Positions 17,404 to 24,926 of a stretch of DNA of 64,000 nt are shown here, piece by piece. The first letter of the stretch is position 1; each line of letters starts with the position of its first letter. The stretch spans positions 1 to 64,000 of the forward strand of contig CBDFFM010000004.1 of the NCBI GenBank assembly GCA_965246785.1. Reading direction: 5' to 3'. Made by a program: the position numbers and the translations under genes. This DNA comes from UBA1952 sp965246785 (GTDB taxonomy: Bacteria; Bacteroidota; Bacteroidia; Chitinophagales; Chitinophagaceae). The notes under the pieces were generated by a model. It saw nothing but the letters and a program-made list of their open reading frames with translations, was not told the origin of the DNA and did no database searches.

Positions 17404-18849
17404 ATGCGCCGAACCTGTCTGCTCACTCACCGCCTCACGTTGGCTGTTATGGCGCTGCTGGCAGTGTGGGGATTGGCGCTTGCGGTCTTTCCAATACAGC
17501 CGTTCTGGATAGATGAATGGCGGCTCATCTTCAACCTGAAATTCCTGTCCTGGGCGCAGCTGTGGGGGCCGCTGCGATACACCCAGCAATGCCCGCGACT
17601 ATACCTGGCGGCGCTCAAGGCGCTCAATGCGCCGGCTCAATACAGCTACGCAACATTGCGGCTGCCAGCGCTGGCGCTATCTGTCTCATCAATGGCAGTG
17701 GCCTGGCAGCTCATGAAGCGCATCTTTCCTGACCGTCAAGAATGGCTGCGACCGCTCTTTATGCTCATCCTGGTCTCATCGCAAACGTTTACAACATACC
17801 TCGTGCAGGCGAAGCACTATGAGGCAGAGATTTTCTTGGCGCTGACGGCTATGTGGCAGGCCTTGGAGTTGGAAAAGCTGGCCAAAGAAGATATGAGCGT
17901 TCCGCGAATTGTACTGCTGTGCTTCACATTGGCTACGGCTCCGTTTTTTAGCTACACCTATCCGGTGGCTATAGCGCCGGCCTTACTGTTAGCGTGCTAT
18001 TCTGTGCTGAACGGCGGGCGCAAGATGATTTTGCTGCCCGTCGCCGCGTCTGCCGCCAGTATCTGCCTGTTTTATCTGAGCGATGTGTGCCAACTCATGC
18101 ACGATACGGTCATGCACCGCTATTGGGCCTATCGTATGGCCACTGGCGGGCCAGCGCAACGGCTGGAAAATCTGTGGTATTTCTTCGCTACTGTAGGGCC
18201 TGGGGCGGTTTTTGAGATTGTGTTTGGCCTCCTCGGCATAGCCGCGGTGATGTATGCGTTGCTGCGCCTGTCGGGTAGGGTAGCGCTCGTTCCCGGCAAT
18301 CCGGAGCGCTGGGTAACAACCTATGCTATTTCGTTGATTTTACTGGTAACGTTACTGTCCGTCAGCGGTCGACTACCGGCAGGAGAGGCTAAATTTGGGG
18401 CCTTTTGCGTGCCTGCTTTGGCGCTGCTCATAGTAAGCCTCTTGCAATGGCTGCGGGCGCGTGCACGGGGCGTGGCGCTGGTACTTGGCAGCATACTGTT
18501 CGCAGAGCTTGCCGGGAACGTCGTTTCCGTTATCTACAACACGTACACAGCACCGGAATACGCGCGGCGGATGCGCATTTACCATGCAACGGCGGCGGCG
18601 ATAATGCAGGCGAAGAACCTAAACCTTCCGTTAATGGTCACGCCCGGCGTGGCCTGGCCGGATGAGATTGTGCATAAGGTACCTTTCCTGGAAAACATAA
18701 CAGCCGATGCAGTGTTGAAGACCTGGCCGGCTTATGACAGTCGGCAGCGCCTGCGGATACATGCCATTCAGGATACGGCTTGTGTTCCTCAGGGATTCAG
18801 GGCCTGTATCGCAGGTGACGGGGAACATTACCGATTATTGCGCCAGTAA
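17404..18849 (+). CDS. Multi-pass membrane glycosyltransferase-like protein (GT-C type)
   Basis: A 481-residue integral membrane protein with about ten hydrophobic segments. The first loop has PFWIDEWR, resembling the acidic motif of the first periplasmic loop in GT-C enzymes (PMT and ArnT-like families), which transfer sugars from polyprenyl phosphates. Other long loops such as TQQCPRLYLAALKAL and the C-terminal soluble domain (residues about 395-481) also fit. The acceptor and donor are unknown. It stands alone between the DUF3127 promoter region and a terminator. The specific family is not certain; an unclassified membrane protein is the alternative. Confidence 0.72.
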   Translation: MRRTCLLTHRLTLAVMALLAVWGLALAVFPIQPFWIDEWRLIFNLKFLSWAQLWGPLRYTQQCPRLYLAALKALNAPAQYSYATLRLPALALSVSSMAVAWQLMKRIFPDRQEWLRPLFMLILVSSQTFTTYLVQAKHYEAEIFLALTAMWQALELEKLAKEDMSVPRIVLLCFTLATAPFFSYTYPVAIAPALLLACYSVLNGGRKMILLPVAASAASICLFYLSDVCQLMHDTVMHRYWAYRMATGGPAQRLENLWYFFATVGPGAVFEIVFGLLGIAAVMYALLRLSGRVALVPGNPERWVTTYAISLILLVTLLSVSGRLPAGEAKFGAFCVPALALLIVSLLQWLRARARGVALVLGSILFAELAGNVVSVIYNTYTAPEYARRMRIYHATAAAIMQAKNLNLPLMVTPGVAWPDEIVHKVPFLENITADAVLKTWPAYDSRQRLRIHAIQDTACVPQGFRACIAGDGEHYRLLRQ

Positions 18850-18851
18850 TT

Positions 18852-18880
18852 AAATGCCCGTCATAAACAGACGGGCATTT
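18852..18880. terminator. Hairpin terminator between convergent genes
   Basis: AAATGCCCGTC (18852-18862) pairs perfectly with GACGGGCATTT (18870-18880). It lies between the GT stop and the convergent START-like gene stop. Confidence 0.8.
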
Positions 18881-18899
18881 CAATCTTGATTTGTTGCGT

Positions 18900-19292
18900 T
18901 TAGGCCGCGCCGATGCGGTGCTTCAGATTATCTACCTGCTGATTCCAGAGCTGCGCAGCGCTGTCCAGTTCGGCTTTCTCTGCAAAGTCTGTGATACGGA
19001 GGATCGTCTCGTTCGTGATGATGCTTTGCTCAATGCGGAACTCGAAAAACTCATCGTCATTGTAATAATCCCACCGGTAGCGTACGTAGTTGTTTTCAAA
19101 CATCTCGGTACGCTCAGCCTGGTCAACGGAGCCGCTCCAATAGAAGTAAAACTGGCTTTCGCGTTGGTCAACCTTATCAGCAAACCATTCCTGCAGCCCT
19201 ACGGCTGTGGAAAGAAACTCAAAAAGGATTGTTGGCGAGCTGCGAATCGGGTATTCTAGCGTATAGATGATTTTTTTGTTTTTTACAGGCAT
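18900..19292 (-). CDS. START-like domain protein
   Basis: A 130-residue cytosolic protein of the SRPBCC/START superfamily in the Bacteroidota-specific form: KIIYTLEYPIRSSPTILFEFLSTAVGLQEWFADKV at the N-terminus (helix-grip opening) followed by antiparallel strands and the long C-terminal helix LWNQQVDNLKHRIGAA. Such folds bind hydrophobic ligands; the ligand is unknown. Start 19292 (MPVKNKK) is preferred to 19379 because the fold begins there. It is divergent from rpoD, 222 bp away. Confidence 0.82.
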   Translation of the reverse strand: MPVKNKKIIYTLEYPIRSSPTILFEFLSTAVGLQEWFADKVDQRESQFYFYWSGSVDQAERTEMFENNYVRYRWDYYNDDEFFEFRIEQSIITNETILRITDFAEKAELDSAAQLWNQQVDNLKHRIGAA

Positions 19293-19418
19293 CAGAGCGA
19301 TTTCTTGAAAGGAAAACTTAGGCGTGCAATTATAGAAAAAGCGATGAGCTTTCAAAATTTTATTTGCTAAAGCGGGCATAAAGGAGCAGTTAACGCTGTT
19401 AAACGCGTCTTAATTTTA

Positions 19419-19450
19419 TTTGGGTTCTATGTGATACGCACATAAGTTTG
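19419..19450 (+). promoter_or_regulatory. rpoD promoter: TTTG -33 and TAAGTTTG -7
   Basis: TTTG at 19419-19422 and TAAGTTTG at 19443-19450, 20 bp apart, match the Bacteroidota consensus (TTTG, about 19 bp, TAnnTTTG). The transcript would have a leader of about 60 bases before the ATG at 19515. Confidence 0.7.
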
Positions 19451-19514
19451 TCTTGCTAATGTCTGTCGATAGGTCTTTCTCACGCATTTCCTTAACCCTA
19501 AAATAGCCTCATCT

Positions 19515-20390
19515 ATGTCTATGCGTCAACTCAAGATCACGAAAAGTATCACCAACCGGGAGAGTCAAAGCCTGGAAAAATACCTCCAGGAAATAGGCCG
19601 CGTTGATCTTATCTCGCCGGAAGAAGAAGTTCAGCTCGCTGTCCGTATCCGCCAGGGCGACCAGCGGGCGCTCGACAGGCTTACCAAGGCGAATCTCCGC
19701 TTTGTAGTATCGGTAGCAAAGCAATATCAGAATCAGGGTCTCTCGCTGAGCGATCTGATTAATGAAGGCAACTTCGGGCTTATAAAGGCGGCACAGCGCT
19801 TTGATGAAACACGCGGGTTCAAATTCATCTCCTACGCAGTTTGGTGGATCCGGCAAAGCATTCTGCAAGCCCTCGCTGAGCAATCGCGCATCGTGCGCCT
19901 GCCGCTGAATAAGGTAGGCCTGAGCAACCGTATCAGCCGTGCCTTCTCCCAACTTGAGCAGGCATATGAGCGCGAACCAACGGTGGAAGAGCTGGCGGAA
20001 ATCCTTGAAATGGATTTGGAGGAGGTAGAAAACACCCTTGGTGTTTCCGCCCGCCACTTGAGCATGGATGCGCCTATGGGGGAGACAGAAGATGGTAGCC
20101 TGCTGGATATAATGGTTAACCCGAATGCTGACGCTACGGATGCCGACCTGACACACGGACAATCACTGCGTCGCGAGATTGGCCGCTCGCTTGGCACTTT
20201 GAGCGACCGGCAGCGGGACGTACTCCTGCTGTTTTATGGCATTGGGGTGGAAAACCCGCTGAGCCTTGAAGACATCGGCGTGCGATTTGCCCTTACACGC
20301 GAGCGGGTACGGCAAATCAAGGACAAGGCAATTATTCGCCTACGTACGGAGAATAAATGCCTGCTTCTGAAGAGCTATCTGGGCAATTAG
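19515..20390 (+). CDS. rpoD: Primary sigma factor RpoD
   Basis: A 291-residue housekeeping sigma factor of the short Bacteroidota type lacking most of region 1.1. Seen: region 1.2 (SLEKYLQEIGRVDLISPEEE), region 2 (NLRFVVSVAKQYQNQGLSLS, DLINEGNFGLIKAAQRFDE, FKFISYAVWWIRQSILQAL), region 3 (NKVGLSNRISRAFSQLEQ) and region 4 with the helix-turn-helix (LTLSDRQRDVLLLFYGIG, RFALTRERVRQIKDKAI). It directs RNA polymerase to TTTG/TAnnTTTG promoters, one of which lies upstream of its own gene. tRNA-Met follows. Confidence 0.96.
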   Translation: MSMRQLKITKSITNRESQSLEKYLQEIGRVDLISPEEEVQLAVRIRQGDQRALDRLTKANLRFVVSVAKQYQNQGLSLSDLINEGNFGLIKAAQRFDETRGFKFISYAVWWIRQSILQALAEQSRIVRLPLNKVGLSNRISRAFSQLEQAYEREPTVEELAEILEMDLEEVENTLGVSARHLSMDAPMGETEDGSLLDIMVNPNADATDADLTHGQSLRREIGRSLGTLSDRQRDVLLLFYGIGVENPLSLEDIGVRFALTRERVRQIKDKAIIRLRTENKCLLLKSYLGN

Positions 20391-20458
20391 CATCACTGCA
20401 CAAACAGAGTTTTTAGAAAGGCCGCTGCATCAGCGGCTTTTCTTTTGCGCCACGCCAT

Positions 20459-20466
20459 TATCTTTG
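20459..20466 (+). promoter_or_regulatory. Candidate -7 box TATCTTTG before tRNA-Met
   Basis: TATCTTTG fits TAnnTTTG and ends 13 bp before the mature tRNA 5' end, leaving a short leader for RNase P to remove. No good TTTG at the -33 distance is visible. Confidence 0.5.
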
Positions 20467-20479
20467 CGCTCGCTTAACC

Positions 20480-20553
20480 GGCGGGGTAGCTCAGATGGTT
20501 AGAGCGCAGGATTCATAACCCTGAGGTCACGGGTTCAACTCCCGTTCCCGCTA
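20480..20553 (+). tRNA. tRNA-Met (CAT)
   Basis: A 74-base cloverleaf. The acceptor arm GGCGGGG pairs with TCCCGCT, with discriminator A at 20553; D-arm GCTC/GAGC; anticodon loop TTCATAA with CAT; T-arm ACGGG-TTCAACT-CCCGT. The CCA end is not fully encoded. The sequence resembles elongator Met tRNA; the lysidine-type tRNA-Ile that also has CAT is less likely by body sequence. Confidence 0.93.
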
Positions 20554-20557
20554 CACG

Positions 20558-20588
20558 AAAAGGTCGCCCGATCAGGCGGCCTTTTTTT
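20558..20588 (+). terminator. Terminator after tRNA-Met
   Basis: AGGTCGCC (20561-20568) pairs with GGCGGCCT (20575-20581, one G-T pair), flanked by AAA and a seven-T run. It also overlaps the stop of the minus-strand thioesterase, so it may work in both directions. Confidence 0.8.
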
Positions 20589-21025
20589 ATGCGCTTTCCT
20601 GAAGCAAGCTTTTCAAAACGATGCTCATTTGGACAATTTTCCGCGCAGCATAGTCAAAGCAAATCATCCCCGTCTTGGCTTCTGCAATAATGATATTGTT
20701 GCCATTGCGCAGAGTTGAGATTTTATAAAGTAAGTCAAAAGATCGCTCAGTTACCGAGTCGGCAAAGAGTGCTACATCCAGCGCATCGCCGTAAAATGCC
20801 TCGCTGCGGTAAGCAATCATCACGTCTGCCATAATGAGGCCATGGCCGCCTGTTTCCAGGCTCCGTAAGGCCGGCTGCAGCCAGCCACTGCATGCGCGCC
20901 TCGTGTATGATGGAAAGGATGGCGTCATTACCCGCATGGCCGCCGTAATTAATGTCACCTATGCGCACGGGGATGCGCAGGTGGGCCAGCGGGCTGCGGT
21001 CGGGAAAGGCTATTTTTACGCGCAC
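20587..21025 (-). pseudogene. Acyl-CoA thioesterase (4HBT/hotdog), frameshifted
   Basis: The intact product would be about 146 residues, a hotdog-fold thioesterase. N-terminal part: VRVKIAFPDRS, PVRIGDINYGGHAGNDAILS, IHEARMQWLAAAGLTE; C-terminal part in another frame: GGHGLIMADVMIAYRSEA, YGDALDVALFADS, NIIIAEAKTGMICFDY. The join is at CCTGGAAACAGG (about 20862): dropping one base gives a continuous LTEP-ETGGHGLIMADV. The only plausible start is GTG at 21025; the IS982 end lies 19 bp upstream, and the transposase frame reads through into this gene. It may have lost its original 5' region to the insertion. Confidence 0.8.
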
Positions 21026-21043
21026 ACTTTTAAGAAGCTTATG

Positions 21044-22120
21044 AACCTGAGTTCGGTTTAAGCGGCGATTAATAATTGCTGTTGTTGTTGGAAAGCGGCG
21101 ATGAGCTTTGGGTTTGTTTCCCTCGATATCTTTTCTGATAGAAGGCTTCTTGGGAAAGAAAGAATAAGCGGCTATGGCGCTCATCAGGTTCAGCAGAAAG
21201 CCGTTCAGAGAACGGTGCCTTGTATGCTCTACCTGGCAGATATTCTTTAGCTCGTCATTGACCGTTTCTATCACTGAACGCTTGCGCAAGAGCAGCTTCT
21301 CTTCATTGCTCAGTGCCTTATCCTTCATGTTCCTTCGCACTGCAGTTATAAGCTGGATGCCGTTGCCAAAGAGCATATCGGTAAGCGCTTTTGAGATGTA
21401 GCCCTTATCGCCGAAGAGCTTGCCAAACAGCTTCTCCGTAAGGGTAGTAATAGCCTTTTGCATTCCGGTCATCTACATTGGCTTTACTCAGGTAGAAAGA
21501 CAGAATCTCTCCCTTATCATTGATCACCAGGTGCAGCTTGAATCCGTAGAACCAGCCCATAGTGCTCTTGCCAATTTTAGCTATGCCAGCAAAGGTTTTG
21601 TTGCGGCGGATGCGCTTGTTGTGACATACCCGAAGAACGGTAGAATCAATAAAGGAGATGCCGGTGCATTCGCCCCGGCAGCAGTGATGGAGAAAAAGCA
21701 TAAAGGCCACTGCGCAGCGGTGGCTGAGCTCTACAAAGCGGTTGTAGGAGACAAGGTTGGGGAAGCTGTCTTTGAGATGAACGCAGGCGTATTGGGTGTA
21801 GAGGAACTTGAAGTTTCTGAATCCGCCGGAATGAAAAGCAATGAGCATGGAAATGATTTCAGAATCGCACAGCGATGCTTTCCGGTTGCGGGTTTTGGTT
21901 CCATTCGAATGGTCGAGGAGCAATTGATGGATGGGGTGTTCGAAAAGCAGGCAGAAATCATCTACGGCAACGAAAATTTCGGTTACTTTGTCAGCGAATA
22001 GCGGTGTGTTCATTTTTGATGTGAGTTGTTTTTAGTCAATCACCTATACATCAAAAACAACGCCGCTATTCGCTTTTTAAGCCACTACTTTTCCACAACT
22101 TCTTATCCCGAACTCAGGTT
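21044..22120 (-). mobile_element. IS982-family insertion sequence
   Basis: The ends share a near-perfect inverted repeat: AACCTGAGTTCGG at 21044-21056 and its complement CCGAACTCAGGTT at 22108-22120, with further similarity inward (TTTAAG versus GATAAG). The element is about 1,077 bp, the usual IS982 size. ATG occurs directly outside both ends (21041-21043 and 22121-22123), a possible 3-bp target duplication. It holds one transposase gene, here frameshifted. The right end abuts the ATG of the FAH gene and the left end abuts the thioesterase. Confidence 0.88.
21045..22013 (-). pseudogene. IS982 transposase, frameshifted and without own stop
   Basis: N-terminal part from ATG 22013: MNTPLFADKVTEIFVAVDDF, SYNRFVELSHRCAVAF, the DDE-type SFIDSTVLRVCHNKRI and STMGWFYGFKLHLVIN, ending KANVDDRNA. 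After GCAAAAGG (about 21466) the frame is +1: ITTLTEKLFGKLFGDKGYIS, then KRSVIETVNDELKNICQVEH. Removing one A from the AAAA run joins the halves as RNAKAITTL. Programmed -1 slippage would not give this frame. The downstream frame has no stop before the terminal repeat and runs into the thioesterase. Probably inactive as read. Confidence 0.85.
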
Positions 22121-22732
22121 ATGAAGATTATCTGCGTTGGCCGAAATTATGCCGACCACGCCAAAGAGCTGGGAAACGCCCTCCCCGAAGCGCCTGTCCT
22201 TTTTATGAAAGCCAAAAATGCCCTACTCCAGCACGGCAGAGCATTCTATTATCCCGACTTCAGCAACGACATCCATTATGAGGCAGAACTGGTCTACCGT
22301 ATTTGTAAAAACGGCAAGCACATCGCTGAGAAATTTGCCCGCAAATATTACGATCAGGTAACAGTAGGCATAGACTTCACTGCTCGTGACTTGCAGCAAA
22401 AGCAAAAGGAGAAAGGCCTGCCATGGGAAATAGCCAAAGCTTTCGACGATTCCGCCGTTGTAGGCGCTTTTCAGCAAATCCCGGAAGGCAGAGACGTGCA
22501 GGATTTTCGATTTGAACTACGCAAGAATGGCGAAACCGTCCAGCAGGGCTGGGCCGGCGATATGCTCAATGGAATGGACGCCCTTCTCGCTTACGCATCC
22601 CGCTTCTTCAGCCTGAACACCGGCGACCTCATATTTACCGGCACGCCCGCGGGCGTAGGGCCGGTTGTCGTTCACGACCAGTTAGAAGCCTTTCTGGAAG
22701 GCGCTTCTGTGCTAAAGCTGAATATCAGGTAA
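22121..22732 (+). CDS. Fumarylacetoacetate hydrolase (FAH) family protein
   Basis: A 203-residue cytosolic protein of the compact FAH family (acylpyruvate hydrolase or 2-hydroxyhepta-diene-dioate isomerase type). Seen: IICVGRNYADHAKELGN, PVLFMKAKNALL, metal ligands in IHYEAELVYRI, VGIDFTARDLQQKQK and the C-terminal GDLIFTGTPAGVGPV. Substrate cannot be told. The IS982 right end touches the ATG at 22121, so the native promoter and ribosome site are now element sequence; expression may depend on the IS. Confidence 0.92.
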   Translation: MKIICVGRNYADHAKELGNALPEAPVLFMKAKNALLQHGRAFYYPDFSNDIHYEAELVYRICKNGKHIAEKFARKYYDQVTVGIDFTARDLQQKQKEKGLPWEIAKAFDDSAVVGAFQQIPEGRDVQDFRFELRKNGETVQQGWAGDMLNGMDALLAYASRFFSLNTGDLIFTGTPAGVGPVVVHDQLEAFLEGASVLKLNIR

Positions 22733-22806
22733 TGACGGCTTGGTAAATCATGCTTTAACGCCCTCCTTACAAGCCTTCCCAGGCCAATCACGCAACTTTA
22801 CGGAAC

Positions 22807-23319
22807 ATGAAACAGCTTGTTATCCTTCTGCTTTCCTGCCTGCTTATTTCCGGCGGCGCCGATGCCCAGAAAGGCGAGCCGCGCCAGCCAGTAGGCTGCA
22901 TAGACCCGGCCCTACGGCTACAGGCCGATGCCATTAAGCAACACTACGCCGCTCAGGGCTTCAAGGTCTATCGAGATGCCATGATTAATATGGAGAGTAT
23001 GGTGCCGTTCCCTATTATGGTGCAGTTAGTGAAAGGCCAGCTTTACCAGATCGTCTTCGTAGGTAACCCTCGCGCTACTACTCATCGCATGATAATGTAT
23101 GATAGCAATGACCGGAAGGTGGACGAGAAATTCACTACCAAGCGTCATGGTGACGACCCCACGAATTACATCGTTTGGGAAATTGTGCCTGACCGCACCG
23201 ATATGTTTCTCTTTGAGTTCATGACACGCTTGAAGAACGAGAATTTCTGTGGTTCTGTTTGCATTCTAGCTGCCGATGCGAGCAAGGGGCCAGTGAAGTA
23301 CACGCCTTATGTACCCTAA
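22807..23319 (+). CDS. Secreted protein of unknown function
   Basis: A 170-residue protein with a clear signal peptide (MKQLVILLLSCLLISGGADAQ). The mature part is compact: PRQPVGCIDPALRLQADAIK, a central FPIMVQLVKGQLYQIVFVGN, and C-terminal Cys residues in NFCGSVCILA. It reads as a small periplasmic or surface domain and is similar to uncharacterised Chitinophagaceae proteins as I recall them. No enzyme motif. It lies 74 bp after the FAH gene and may be co-transcribed. Confidence 0.75.
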   Translation: MKQLVILLLSCLLISGGADAQKGEPRQPVGCIDPALRLQADAIKQHYAAQGFKVYRDAMINMESMVPFPIMVQLVKGQLYQIVFVGNPRATTHRMIMYDSNDRKVDEKFTTKRHGDDPTNYIVWEIVPDRTDMFLFEFMTRLKNENFCGSVCILAADASKGPVKYTPYVP

Positions 23320-23426
23320 GTGCCAGGGATAGGAATAATGGCTGCCTGAAAACTATAGGGCATGAATTTATTTTGCTCGCAGTCTGTTAGTAAGCCATAA
23401 AGCTTAAATCCTAACGCCCAACTAAA

Positions 23427-24137
23427 ATGGCTGAAGTAAACATTGCCCCCGATTGGAAAAAGGCTTTGGCCCGAGAGTTTGAGCAGCCCTACTTTGAAGA
23501 AATCATCACCTTTCTGAAGACGGAAAAGAAGGATGGCAAAACCATTTACCCGCCCGGCCCGCTCATCTTCCACGCCTTCGACGCGACTCCGATTAAAAAG
23601 GTAAAGGTTGTCATCCTCGGCCAAGACCCTTACCACGGCCGCGGGCAAGCTCATGGCCTTTCCTTCTCAGTGCAGCGCGGAGTTCATCCTCCGCCGTCGC
23701 TGGTCAATATCTTCAAAGAAATTCAGGGAGACCTCGGCATTGAGCGCCCTGCGCACGGAAATCTGGAGCATTGGGCGAAGCAAGGCGTACTGCTGCTTAA
23801 CGCCGCACTCACTGTGGAAGCGGCTAAGCCCAATTCTCACGCTAAAATCGGCTGGCATCGCTTTACGGATGCCGTCATCCGCACCATCTCGGATGAATGC
23901 GATGCGGTCGTGTTCATGCTTTGGGGCAAGTTTGCACAGGGCAAGGCGGAGCTAATCGATAAAAAGAAGCACCTCGTGCTGGTGGCAGCGCATCCGTCGC
24001 CTTATTCTGCGGATGCCGGGTTCTTCGGTTGCCGCCATTTCTCTAAGGCCAACCATTGGCTGGAGAAGAAGGGCGAAGCGCCTATTGACTGGTCATTGCC
24101 TGACAAATATGCCGAGCCTTTAAAACAGACCGAATAG
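23427..24137 (+). CDS. ung: Uracil-DNA glycosylase
   Basis: A 236-residue family-1 UDG that excises uracil from DNA. The water-activating loop VVILGQDPYHGRGQAHGLSF, the Pro-rich loop HPPPSLVNIFKEI, the LLLNAALTV uracil pocket region, and the Leu loop AAHPSPYSA are all present. Length is normal. The 3' end overlaps the convergent deoxynucleoside kinase gene by 18 bp. Confidence 0.97.
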   Translation: MAEVNIAPDWKKALAREFEQPYFEEIITFLKTEKKDGKTIYPPGPLIFHAFDATPIKKVKVVILGQDPYHGRGQAHGLSFSVQRGVHPPPSLVNIFKEIQGDLGIERPAHGNLEHWAKQGVLLLNAALTVEAAKPNSHAKIGWHRFTDAVIRTISDECDAVVFMLWGKFAQGKAELIDKKKHLVLVAAHPSPYSADAGFFGCRHFSKANHWLEKKGEAPIDWSLPDKYAEPLKQTE

Positions 24138-24755
24138 TTGAGCGTCAATACGCCTTATCACATCCGCCAGGTCTTCTTCGCGCGTGGTGAAATCCAGCTT
24201 ATCCACCTCTATAATCAGAAGCGGCCCGTCCTTATAGCCATCAATCCACTGGTTGTAAAAACCATTCAGCCGCTTCAGGTAGTCCAGCCGGATATTTTCC
24301 TCATAGTCGCGCCCGCGCTGCTGGATTTGGTCAACCAGCTTCGGAATGCTTGCTTTCAGGTAAATGAGCAGGTCCGGTGGCGCTGTCAGTTGCTTCAGCG
24401 TTTCGAAGAGCGAGGCATAATTGTCAAAATCACGTTTCGTCATCAACCCCATGTCGTACAGGTTCGGCGCGAAGATGTGCGCGTCCTCATAAATTGTCCG
24501 GTCTTGTACCACCGTATCCTTGCCCGCCCGGATTTGCAGAAATTGCTGTAGGCGGTTGTTTAGAAAATACACCTGCAGGTTGAAGCTCCAGCGCGTCATG
24601 TCTTCATAAAAATCCGCGAGGTAGGGATTATGGTCAGCGTCTTCATAATGCGGCTGCCAGCCGTAATGTTTCGCCAGCAGCGCAGTGAGCGTAGTCTTGC
24701 CTGCGCCTATATTTCCGGCAACGGCAATGTGCTTGGGCGATTTCTTAGCAGCCAT
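24120..24755 (-). CDS. Deoxynucleoside kinase
   Basis: A 211-residue cytosolic kinase of the dGK/dAK family, salvaging deoxynucleosides to monophosphates. Walker A is HIAVAGNIGAGKTTL; the substrate-site DRTIYEDAHIFA (DR motif) and the LID region IQQRGRDYEENIRLDYL are clear. The exact base (dA, dG or dC) cannot be decided. Start 24755 (MAAKKSPK) fits the family; a longer frame from 24791 adds a hydrophobic leader that looks spurious. The neighbouring ung gene is convergent, so both ends are close. Confidence 0.92.
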   Translation of the reverse strand: MAAKKSPKHIAVAGNIGAGKTTLTALLAKHYGWQPHYEDADHNPYLADFYEDMTRWSFNLQVYFLNNRLQQFLQIRAGKDTVVQDRTIYEDAHIFAPNLYDMGLMTKRDFDNYASLFETLKQLTAPPDLLIYLKASIPKLVDQIQQRGRDYEENIRLDYLKRLNGFYNQWIDGYKDGPLLIIEVDKLDFTTREEDLADVIRRIDAQLFGLF

Positions 24756-24926
24756 AAAATGATTGTGCAGCAAGATAGCCAAAGCCGACATTGCTGCGGT
24801 AAGAATCGCGTATTATAAGCGGCGCGTATTGGATTGCCACAATATCGCTTCCGCTATAAGGCTTCCTTTTCTCCCGCGTTTTTCATTCCTTTGAGACCAA
24901 CATGTCTCCAAACAACATCGCAGTCC

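Noticed and set aside
20480..20553. tRNA-Ile with lysidine-modified CAT anticodon
   Set aside because: Acceptor and arm sequences resemble elongator tRNA-Met of Bacteroidota more than tRNA-Ile2.
24834..24926. N-terminal extension of the TIR-like/TPR-S gene
   Set aside because: Codons before 24927 look non-coding and the fold begins with MQVFIVRPFG at 24927.
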